Position numbers and translations under genes: made by a program
Assembly: GCA_964413825.1 (NCBI GenBank)
Contig: CAYPTS010000083.1
Span: forward strand, 1 to 6,212
Length of the DNA: 6,212 nucleotides
Origin: JAFGKM01 sp964413825
Lineage (GTDB): Bacteria; Ratteibacteria; UBA8468; B48-G9; JAFGKM01
Direction of reading: 5' to 3'
Notes under the pieces: generated by a model
The model's database searches: none
What the model was told of the DNA's origin: nothing
The model's input: the letters and a program-made list of their open reading frames with translations, nothing else
Shown: in pieces, positions 1-6,007 of the stretch
Numbering within the stretch: position 1 is the stretch's first letter
How the letters are laid out: each line of letters opens with the position of its first letter

Positions 1-17
1 AATAAAGTGTAGCGCAG

Positions 18-46
18 TTGACACAATATATCAAATCAGATACAAT
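18..46 (+). promoter_or_regulatory. Sigma-70-type promoter of nusA
   Basis: A perfect -35 hexamer TTGACA lies at 18-23 and a -10 hexamer TACAAT (5 of 6 matches to TATAAT) at 41-46, separated by exactly 17 bases. Transcription would be expected to start near 52-54, leaving a leader of only about 20 bases before the nusA start, too short for a riboswitch or attenuator. This suggests nusA has its own promoter here; readthrough from an upstream gene is not excluded. The call rests on sequence match only. Confidence 0.8.
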
Positions 47-56
47 GTTTAAATAC

Positions 57-61
57 GGAGG
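57..61 (+). promoter_or_regulatory. Ribosome binding site of nusA
   Basis: GGAGG at 57-61 (extended GGAGGT) ends 10 bases before the ATG at 72. It is the strongest Shine-Dalgarno in the window and fixes the nusA start. The later genes kdsA, kdsD, kdsC and the HIT gene have much weaker sites. Confidence 0.85.
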
Positions 62-71
62 TTAATACTTA

Positions 72-1274
72 ATGAAGAAAGAACTGATAGTGCTTCTTGA
101 TTACTGGGAAAGGGAAAAGGGGATAGAGAAAGGGTTTCTTATCAGCGCCCTTGAGAGCGGTTTGTTGACTGTTTACCGCAAGAAAGCGGGACTCGGTGAA
201 GATACGACCGTCAAAATCGACCCGTCCACGGGCGACCTTAAATTTCTGGACAAGGACGGCAACCAACTGCCTCCGCCCGCTTTCCCGTGGGAAAGAATTG
301 CAGCGCAGACCGCAAAGCACGTAATTATACAGAAACTCCGCGAAGCGGAAAAATTCACGATATACAACGATTTCAGGAAACTCGAGGGTTCTATTGTCAG
401 CGGCCGCGTTGAAAGGTTCGAGGATGACAACGTTATAATCTCTGTTGGAAAAACCGAAGCGCTGCTGCCTGCTATCCACAAGATGGAAAACGAGCGTTTC
501 AGGGTGGGCGAGCCGGTAAAGGCATACGTGCTTGAAGTAAGAAAGCCCAACAAGGGAATGTACCAGGTGATTGTTTCCAGGACGCATCCGAATTTTGCAA
601 AACAACTGCTTGAACAGGAGGTCCCGGAGATACGGGACGGCACAATAATAATCAAGTCCGTGGCAAGGTTCCCGGGCGACATGGTGAAAATAGCAGTGGC
701 ATCGACAGACCCCAAGGTGGACGCTGTGGGAACCTGCGTGGGTGAAAAGGCGCGCAGGATAAGAAACATGATGAAGGAATTGAACGGGGAAAAGGTCGAG
801 ATTATCCTGTGGGACAGCGACATAAGCAAGTACGTCATTAATTCCCTGAGTCCGGCAACCGGTAAAACTGCCGTAATGGATGAACGAAAGAAGGAAGCGA
901 TAGTTATAGCCGATGACAGCCAGTTGTTTCTTGCCATAGGAAAAAGAGGACAGAATGTGAGGCTTGCCTCAAAACTGACAGGGTGGAACATACGGGTGTT
1001 GCGAGAATCGGAATATCTCAACGCTGGAAAGCCCGCCATTGCCGTAATAGAAGGGATTGACGACAAAACAGCCGTGGAACTTGCAAAATTCGGATACAGT
1101 TCAATAAAGGCGCTCGCCGAGGCGGATGCCGAAGAATTGAAAAAGATACCGGCCATAGAAGACGAAAAGGCCGAAGAACTGGTAAATAAAGCGAAAAAGT
1201 ACAGAGAGAAGATGAGTGAGGAAAAGCCTGCAGAGAAGGAAGCGGAGCCTCGGAAACAAGACCCCTCACAATAG
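72..1274 (+). CDS. nusA: Transcription termination/antitermination factor NusA
   Basis: NusA binds RNA polymerase and nascent RNA in the cytoplasm and modulates pausing, termination and antitermination. The 400-residue product has the expected order: N-terminal polymerase-binding domain (about 1-100), S1 domain (about 105-172, starting LEGSIVSGRVERF), KH1 (about 185-260, with the VPEI..GTI..KSVAR.PG signature at its start), KH2 (about 268-315, intact GKRG loop at 290-293), one helix-hairpin-helix-like segment (about 322-378) and a short charged tail. It lacks the long duplicated acidic C-terminal repeats of E. coli NusA. The ATG at 72 is fixed by GGAGG and by the family-typical opening MKKEL. 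An oddity is the KH1 loop, which reads GEKA (224-227) instead of GXXG. infB follows, as in most bacteria; rimP, its usual upstream neighbour, is not visible in the 71 bases before it. Confidence 0.96.
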   Translation: MKKELIVLLDYWEREKGIEKGFLISALESGLLTVYRKKAGLGEDTTVKIDPSTGDLKFLDKDGNQLPPPAFPWERIAAQTAKHVIIQKLREAEKFTIYNDFRKLEGSIVSGRVERFEDDNVIISVGKTEALLPAIHKMENERFRVGEPVKAYVLEVRKPNKGMYQVIVSRTHPNFAKQLLEQEVPEIRDGTIIIKSVARFPGDMVKIAVASTDPKVDAVGTCVGEKARRIRNMMKELNGEKVEIILWDSDISKYVINSLSPATGKTAVMDERKKEAIVIADDSQLFLAIGKRGQNVRLASKLTGWNIRVLRESEYLNAGKPAIAVIEGIDDKTAVELAKFGYSSIKALAEADAEELKKIPAIEDEKAEELVNKAKKYREKMSEEKPAEKEAEPRKQDPSQ

Positions 1275-1282
1275 AAAACAAA

Positions 1283-1331
1283 AACTCCTCACTATTTGAG
1301 CGATTCAAGAAGTGTTCGGAGTAAAGGAGTT
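1283..1331 (+). promoter_or_regulatory. Possible SD-sequestering stem before infB
   Basis: AACTCCT at 1283-1289 is the exact reverse complement of AGGAGTT at 1325-1331, which contains the infB Shine-Dalgarno. The 7-bp stem would enclose a 35-base loop. A second GGAGT at 1318-1322 could pair with the same ACTCC as a 5-bp alternative. The pairing is seen directly. A role in damping infB translation, or in coupling it to ribosomes finishing nusA at 1274 (only 8 bases before the stem), is inference; pyrimidine-rich complements of an SD also arise by chance. Confidence 0.35.
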
Positions 1332-1338
1332 CAGGGTA

Positions 1339-3798
1339 ATGAGAGTACAGGACCTGGCAAAAAAGTATAAAATGGAAAAGAAGCAGTTTCTCGAACTGCT
1401 GAATGCCATAGGTATCAGGGGAAAAAAGACTGTCAGCGCCCTTTCGAAAGATGAATTGGCGAAGTTTGAGAGTTATGTGGCAGGCAAAATAAAGGAAAAA
1501 TTATCCGCTCAGGAACAGAAAGAAAAAAGAGCGGCTGCAAAAAAAGCTGAAGAAGAGAAGAAGAAAGCGGAAGCGGAAAAAAAGAAGGTTGACGAAAAAA
1601 AGGAAAAAGAGAAAGCGGCAAAGAAAGAAAAGAAAACCGGGAAGCCGGCCGCTGAAAAAAAACCGGGGAAAAAAACTGCGACGGCAAAGAAAGAAAAGGA
1701 CGGCAAATCCCCGGTAAAAAAAAGAACGACAAAAGAGACCGCGGAAAGCAAAGAGAAAAAGACCGCACCGGCAAAAAAAACAAAAAAGGAAGAAAAACCG
1801 CCGGTAAAGAAACAGACAAAAAAAGCCGCAGTCCCGGCCGCCGCTCCGGCGCCCGCTGCAAAACCGGAACCGGCAGTGGAAAAACCGCCGGCTGAAAAGA
1901 CGCCCCCTGCACCACAAGTGCAAAAGCCTCCCGCTCCGCCGGTCAAACCGGTACCTCCCGCACCGGTGAAAGAAGAGAAAAAAACGGTTGAAAAACCCGA
2001 AGCGAAACCCGCTGTGAAACCCGAAGTTAAGCCGGTGCCGCCGGTCAGGAAAAAAATAGTAATCGAAGGCACGGAAAATATAAAAGAGTTTTCAGAGAAA
2101 ACGAGAATACCGGCAGTGGAAATAATAAAGTATTTCTTTTCGCTGGGGTTTATGGTAAACATCAACCAGTCTCCAGGCAAGGAAAACCTTAGGAAAGTCT
2201 GCGAGATTTTCAAGGTTGCGGCGGAATTCGAAAAGGCAGAAACCGTGCCGGAGAAGAAGAAAACGGAAGTGCCGGCCGGAAGCGAGGGATTCGTCCCGCG
2301 CGCCCCTGTAGTTACCATTATGGGGCACGTGGACCATGGAAAAACCACCATACTCGATACAATACGCAAAAGCCGCATAGCGGAAAAAGAGCACGGGCAA
2401 ATCACCCAGAAGATAGGAGCATACAAATTTGACATGGGTAAAAAGGGAGCGCTCGTATTCCTCGATACGCCTGGACATGAATCTTTCACGGCAATGAGAG
2501 CAAGAGGCGCGCTGGTAACCGACATCGTTATACTTGTCGTTGCCGCCGACGAAGGTATAAAACCGCAGACCGTGGAAGCGATAAACCATGCGAAATCCGC
2601 CGGCGTACCGATAATAGTGGCGGTAAACAAAGTTGACAAGCCCAACATAAACCCCGACAAGGTAAAAAAACAGCTTTCCGAATACAAGCTTATACCCGAA
2701 GAATGGGGAGGAGACACGGTTTTTGTGAACGTATCCGGACTGACGGGCGCCGGCATAAAGGAACTTCTCGAGATGCTGGTACTCATGGGAGAGATGCTCG
2801 AACTAACGGCAAACCCTCAGGGCGAGGCGGAAGGCATAGTCATAGAGTCATTCGTCGACCGTTCAAAAGGGCCGATTATAAATGCGCTCATAAGAAAAGG
2901 CACTCTAAAAACCGGCGACCCGTTCATAGCAGGAAACGTCAGGGGCAGGGTTCGCGCCATAATGGACGACTGGAACAGGAAAATTGATTCCGCAGGCCCG
3001 TCTACACCCGTCGAGATACTTGGCGCCGACGGGGTTGCCGTACCCGGAGAGGAAATAAAGATTTTAAAATCAGGAAAAGCCGCAAGACAGCTGTTTGAAG
3101 AACGGGAAGGACGGGGACAAAAAGAAAGTGCCGGCAAGAAGGTAACACTGCAGGAACTTTCCGACAAGGTAAAGCAGGGAGAAACAAAGGAACTCAACCT
3201 GATAGTAAAGAGCGATTACGCAGGCACCATCGACGCAATCAGAGACGTCGTAGGCAAGATACCCGACAGCGAGGTCAACATATCCATAATCCACGCGGAA
3301 ACAGGAGCGATATCCGAGTCGGACGTCCTGCTGGCCTCGGCCTCCAATGCTGTTATCGTCGGATTCAACGTCCCGCTGAACCAGCAGGTAGACGAGATGG
3401 CCAAAGCGGAAGGCATCGAAGTCAGAACGTACAAAATCATTTATGAACTTGCCGACGACGTTAGAAAGGCGGTAGAGGGAATGCTTGAGCCGGAGGAAAA
3501 GGAAGTTCTGTCCGGACAGGCATCGGTGAAGAAGGTATTCAATCTCTCGGACAAATCGACCATTGCGGGATGCATTGTTGTTGACGGAAAAATTCTCAGA
3601 GGCTCCATCGGCAAGGTGGTGCGCTCGGGAAGCATTGTTTTCCAGGGAAGCATTACCAGTCTGAAGAGATTCAAGGAAAACGCAAAAGAGGTGAAACAGA
3701 ATACCGAGTGCGGAATAGGCATTGACAACTTCACGGACTTCCGCGAAGGGGACATAATCCAGTCATACGTAAAAACGAAAACCGTAAAGCGGCTATAA
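1339..3798 (+). CDS. infB: Translation initiation factor IF-2
   Basis: IF-2 is the GTPase that brings fMet-tRNA to the 30S subunit and promotes subunit joining. The 819-residue product has an IF2_N module (about 1-45), a long Lys/Glu/Ala then Pro-rich linker (about 46-238), a second IF2_N-like module (about 240-298), the G domain (about 322-490), domain II, domain III, and a C-terminal fMet-tRNA-binding domain with the conserved ECGIG motif at 790-794. GTPase motifs are GHVDHGKT (329-336), DTPGHE (376-381) and NKVD (430-433); the G5 position reads SGL (466-468) rather than the usual SA-x. I chose the ATG at 1339 because AAGGAG lies 10 bases upstream and MRVQDLAKKY matches the family's start; a GTG at 1312 would add nine residues, but translating from it would run through that Shine-Dalgarno. 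The usual followers rbfA and truB are not next. Base use matches the neighbours. Confidence 0.97.
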   Translation: MRVQDLAKKYKMEKKQFLELLNAIGIRGKKTVSALSKDELAKFESYVAGKIKEKLSAQEQKEKRAAAKKAEEEKKKAEAEKKKVDEKKEKEKAAKKEKKTGKPAAEKKPGKKTATAKKEKDGKSPVKKRTTKETAESKEKKTAPAKKTKKEEKPPVKKQTKKAAVPAAAPAPAAKPEPAVEKPPAEKTPPAPQVQKPPAPPVKPVPPAPVKEEKKTVEKPEAKPAVKPEVKPVPPVRKKIVIEGTENIKEFSEKTRIPAVEIIKYFFSLGFMVNINQSPGKENLRKVCEIFKVAAEFEKAETVPEKKKTEVPAGSEGFVPRAPVVTIMGHVDHGKTTILDTIRKSRIAEKEHGQITQKIGAYKFDMGKKGALVFLDTPGHESFTAMRARGALVTDIVILVVAADEGIKPQTVEAINHAKSAGVPIIVAVNKVDKPNINPDKVKKQLSEYKLIPEEWGGDTVFVNVSGLTGAGIKELLEMLVLMGEMLELTANPQGEAEGIVIESFVDRSKGPIINALIRKGTLKTGDPFIAGNVRGRVRAIMDDWNRKIDSAGPSTPVEILGADGVAVPGEEIKILKSGKAARQLFEEREGRGQKESAGKKVTLQELSDKVKQGETKELNLIVKSDYAGTIDAIRDVVGKIPDSEVNISIIHAETGAISESDVLLASASNAVIVGFNVPLNQQVDEMAKAEGIEVRTYKIIYELADDVRKAVEGMLEPEEKEVLSGQASVKKVFNLSDKSTIAGCIVVDGKILRGSIGKVVRSGSIVFQGSITSLKRFKENAKEVKQNTECGIGIDNFTDFREGDIIQSYVKTKTVKRL

Positions 3799-3820
3799 AA
3801 AATGGAAAAGTGCATTTTTT
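3797..3820 (+). promoter_or_regulatory. Possible hairpin over the HIT gene start codon
   Basis: AAAAAATG at 3797-3804 and CATTTTTT at 3813-3820 are perfect reverse complements, giving an 8-bp stem with an 8-base loop. The stem holds the ATG of the HIT gene (3802-3804) and part of the infB stop codon (TAA, 3796-3798). No Shine-Dalgarno of note precedes this ATG. A ribosome terminating infB would open the stem, so translational coupling is a natural reading. The stem is nearly all A-U and therefore weak, and it is not followed by a separate U tract, so I do not call it a terminator. Confidence 0.35.
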
Positions 3821-4140
3821 GCATGATGGCGGAAGGGAAAATGCAGTGCAGCAAGGTTTACGAGGACGAGAAATTCCTGTCCTTCAGAGATATTAATCCC
3901 CAGGCGCCCGTACATATCCTCATAATTCCCAAAAAGCACATAGAAAAACTTCATGACGCGAAAGACGTTTCACTGCTGGGAGAACTCCTGAATCTGGCAT
4001 CCAGAATTGCGCGGGACGAAGGAATCGCCGACAGCGGGTACAGGGTTGTCGTGAACAGCGGCAGGGATGCAGGGCAGAGCGTGGAACATCTGCACGCCCA
4101 CCTTCTTGGCGGCAGAGTTATGAAGTGGCCTCCGGGATAA
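3802..4140 (+). CDS. HIT-family nucleotide hydrolase (Hint-type)
   Basis: This 112-residue protein belongs to the histidine triad superfamily, most like the bacterial Hint/PKCI branch, whose characterised members hydrolyse nucleoside phosphoramidates and aminoacyl-adenylates. The triad HLHAHLL has His96, His98 and His100, followed by the typical ending LGGR..KWPPG, so the protein is full length. The N-terminal CIFC (Cys4, Cys7) resembles the zinc-binding pair of many bacterial members, and the segment DINPQAPVHILIIPKKHI (30-47) is family-typical. It starts 3 bases after infB with no clear ribosome binding site, which points to translational coupling. The substrate in this organism cannot be read from sequence. 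Disposal of adenylate by-products of translation would suit its position after infB, but that is speculation. Confidence 0.93.
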   Translation: MEKCIFCMMAEGKMQCSKVYEDEKFLSFRDINPQAPVHILIIPKKHIEKLHDAKDVSLLGELLNLASRIARDEGIADSGYRVVVNSGRDAGQSVEHLHAHLLGGRVMKWPPG

Positions 4141-4147
4141 TAAAGAC

Positions 4148-4175
4148 AGTTGAGAGTTTAAGGTTTCAAGTTGAA
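4148..4175 (+). repeat. Degenerate 7-bp tandem repeat before kdsA
   Basis: Four consecutive heptamers can be read: AGTTGAG (4148-4154), AGTTTAA (4155-4161), GGTTTCA (4162-4168) and AGTTGAA (4169-4175), with an approximate consensus RGTTTRA. The array fills half of the 56-base spacer between the HIT gene and the chosen kdsA start. The periodicity is seen directly. Its being a trace of a dispersed intergenic heptamer repeat is inference, and four degenerate units could be coincidence. Confidence 0.4.
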
Positions 4176-4196
4176 GGAAAAGAACATTATCTATTC

Positions 4197-5018
4197 ATGG
4201 TTAATGAAATAAAAATTCAAAACGTAAAAATCGGCGGGGATAACATGTTTTGCCTGATAGCGGGTCCCTGCGTGATTGAAAACGAAAAAACCGTCCTTTA
4301 TACCGCGGAAACGCTGAAGAAAATCTGCATGGATGAAGGCGTCCCCTTTATTTTCAAGGCGTCTTTCGACAAAGCCAACCGCTCTTCCGGCGCTTCATTC
4401 AGGGGTCCGGGGCTGAAAAAGGGGCTTGCGCTTTTAAGAAAGGTTCGGGAACAACTCGGACTTCCCGTTACTACGGACGTGCACTGCACAACGCAGATGG
4501 ACGAAGCTGCGGAATCCGTAGACGTCATACAAATACCCGCGTTTTTGTGCAGACAGACTGACATTCTTCTTGCCGCAGGGCGCACCGGAAAACCGGTCAA
4601 CGTAAAAAAGGGACAGTTCCTTTCCCCTGCCGAGATAAAAAACGTAATAGAAAAGGTTGTTTCAACAGGAAATAAAAAGGTAATCATTACTGAACGGGGC
4701 ACCACCTTCGGTTACAACAATCTTGTCTCTGATTTTCGTTCGCTTCCGGTAATGAGAGCCTTCGGCTATCCCGTAATATTTGACGCAACGCACAGCGTGC
4801 AGGAACCCGGAGGAAGGGGTACCAGCTCCGGCGGCAACAAGAGGTTCGTCCCCTACCTTGCAAAAGCGGCGGTGGCGGTCGGATGCGAAGGAATTTTTGC
4901 GGAGGTGCATCCCGAGCCGGAGAAAGCGTTGTCCGACAGCGCCAACATGCTCGACTTGAAGGAAATAAAAATACTCCTTAAGCAGTTGAAAAATATATAC
5001 AATGCCTTGAGACAATGA
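4197..5018 (+). CDS. kdsA: 3-deoxy-8-phosphooctulonate (KDO 8-P) synthase, metal-dependent type
   Basis: KdsA condenses phosphoenolpyruvate with arabinose 5-phosphate to form KDO 8-phosphate, the committed carbon-skeleton step towards LPS KDO, in the cytoplasm. The 273-residue TIM-barrel protein carries LIAGPCVIE (20-28), FKASFDKANRSS (53-64; KANRSS separates KDO 8-P synthases from DAHP synthases), the QIPAFLCRQTD stretch (112-122) and NVKKGQF (135-141). Cys25, His199, Glu236 and Asp247 align with the metal ligands recalled for the Aquifex enzyme (Cys11, His185, Glu222, Asp233) at a constant offset of 14, so this is the metal-dependent class; E. coli-type enzymes have Asn at the Cys position. 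I chose the ATG at 4197 because family similarity begins at about residue 5. A GTG at 4125 would add 24 unrelated residues, and the ATG at 4245 would cut a conserved strand. The ribosome binding site is weak (AAGGA about 19 bases upstream). The stop overlaps the kdsD start as ATGA. Confidence 0.96.
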   Translation: MVNEIKIQNVKIGGDNMFCLIAGPCVIENEKTVLYTAETLKKICMDEGVPFIFKASFDKANRSSGASFRGPGLKKGLALLRKVREQLGLPVTTDVHCTTQMDEAAESVDVIQIPAFLCRQTDILLAAGRTGKPVNVKKGQFLSPAEIKNVIEKVVSTGNKKVIITERGTTFGYNNLVSDFRSLPVMRAFGYPVIFDATHSVQEPGGRGTSSGGNKRFVPYLAKAAVAVGCEGIFAEVHPEPEKALSDSANMLDLKEIKILLKQLKNIYNALRQ

Positions 5019-6007
5019 AGATGAAGAGCAAAGACTGCCTCGACTACGCCAGAAAGGTGATAGACACCGAATGCCGCAACCTGAAAAATATGCGGGACAA
5101 CCTTAACGTGACGTTCACAAAAGCCGTGGATTCAATTTGCGGATGCAGAGGAAAGGTAGTTGTGACGGGAATGGGTAAAAGCGGAATTATCTGCCGGAAG
5201 ATAGCCGCTACACTGGCAAGTCTCGGTACTCCCTCCACCTTTCTGCATCCCGGGGATGCGGTTCACGGAGACCTCGGAATGGTTTCGAAAGACGACGTCG
5301 TCATAGTAATCTCCAACAGCGGCGAAACCGAGGAGATTTTGAGGATAATGCCGTCGGTGAAAAAAATAGGCGCGAAGATAATTTCTTTCACCTGCTCCAG
5401 AACCTCTTCGCTCGGCTCTTACAGCGACATTGTAATAGAAACCGGGGAGATAGAAGAAGCGGATGCTTTCGGAATCATACCATCTTCGAGTACAACGTGC
5501 GCGCTCGTCCTCGGAGACGCTGTTGCGCTTTCCATCATGGCCGTCAAGGATGTATGCAAACGGGACTTCGCCTTTTTCCATCCCGCGGGGAACCTCGGCA
5601 GGCGGCTCATGCTTAAGGTAAAAGACGTTATGCAGACCGGCAGGAAAATGCCGGTTGTGAGAGAAAACGAAAAGATGCCCTCCGCCGTCAGGGAGATAAC
5701 GAAGAAAAACCTCGGTTTTACCCTCGTGCTTGACGATAAAGACAGACTCAAGGGCATCGTTACCGACGGCGACGTGAGAAGAATGCTCAATACCAGCACC
5801 GACGTCGAAAATACAATCGTCAGGGACTGGATGACGAGAAATCCAAAGACCGTTGATGAAAACAGCCTGGCGGTGCAGGCGCTCGGCATCATGGAAAAAT
5901 CCGAAATCACCTGTCTTGTGATAATGGAAGGAAAAACAGGCAGGCCGAAAGGAATAGTGCACCTGCACGACCTTTTGGGAAAGAAAGAATTCAAAATTGA
6001 ATACTGA
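5015..6007 (+). CDS. kdsD: D-arabinose 5-phosphate isomerase (SIS domain plus two CBS domains)
   Basis: The enzyme interconverts ribulose 5-phosphate and arabinose 5-phosphate, supplying KdsA, encoded immediately upstream. The 330-residue product has an N-terminal SIS domain (about 30-185) with GMGKSG (52-57), HPGDAVHGDLGMV (78-90) and SNSGETEE (100-107), then two CBS domains (about 203-262 and 272-325). Lys55, His84, Glu107, Glu148 and His189 correspond to E. coli KdsD Lys59, His88, Glu111, Glu152 and His193 (numbers from memory) at a constant offset of 4, so the active site looks intact. The second-His motif reads HPAGNLG where HPGGxLG is usual. The ATG at 5015 overlaps the kdsA stop by four bases (ATGA); an in-frame ATG at 5021 is a possible alternative, and neither has a strong ribosome binding site. 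Paralogues are named kpsF or gutQ in enterobacteria, but the kdsA-kdsC context supports the LPS role. Confidence 0.95.
   Translation: MKMKSKDCLDYARKVIDTECRNLKNMRDNLNVTFTKAVDSICGCRGKVVVTGMGKSGIICRKIAATLASLGTPSTFLHPGDAVHGDLGMVSKDDVVIVISNSGETEEILRIMPSVKKIGAKIISFTCSRTSSLGSYSDIVIETGEIEEADAFGIIPSSSTTCALVLGDAVALSIMAVKDVCKRDFAFFHPAGNLGRRLMLKVKDVMQTGRKMPVVRENEKMPSAVREITKKNLGFTLVLDDKDRLKGIVTDGDVRRMLNTSTDVENTIVRDWMTRNPKTVDENSLAVQALGIMEKSEITCLVIMEGKTGRPKGIVHLHDLLGKKEFKIEY

Noticed and set aside
1..17. Possible 3' end of an upstream gene such as rimP (TAA at 3-5, TAG at 10-12)
   Set aside because: Too few bases to recognise any protein; stops occur by chance in AT-rich DNA.
173..1156. Long minus-strand open frame opposite nusA (327 codons)
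   Set aside because: Its protein is Ser-rich and resembles nothing I know; the sense frame is NusA across the whole span.
1509..2786. Long open reading frame on the minus strand opposite infB (425 codons)
   Set aside because: It is the antisense shadow of the low-complexity lysine-rich linker and G domain; it reads as Phe/Ser-rich with no family resemblance, while the plus strand is clearly IF-2.
2703..2987. 94-codon plus-strand frame inside infB
   Set aside because: It is an out-of-frame, Arg/Gly-rich reading of the conserved G domain and domain II, without a ribosome binding site.
3815..3820. T6 run after a small stem as a terminator of the infB transcript
   Set aside because: The T run is itself one arm of the A/U stem and lies in the HIT coding region; there is no GC-rich stem before it.
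4165..4175. Palindrome TTCAA-G-TTGAA as an operator
   Set aside because: Only five bases per arm with a one-base centre, and it arises from two neighbouring heptamer units.
4165..4193. Internal promoter before kdsA (TTCAAG with TATCTA at 17-base spacing)
   Set aside because: Both hexamers match consensus poorly, and the TTCAAG and TTGAA-like sequences are explained by the heptamer repeat.
4194..4208. Small hairpin TTCAT/ATGAA over the kdsA start
   Set aside because: A 5-bp, A/U-rich stem is expected by chance in this composition; too weak to claim.
4197..5018. kdsA product as a DAHP synthase (aromatic pathway)
   Set aside because: The KANRSS motif and the close match to KDO 8-P synthases, together with kdsD and kdsC next door, exclude it.
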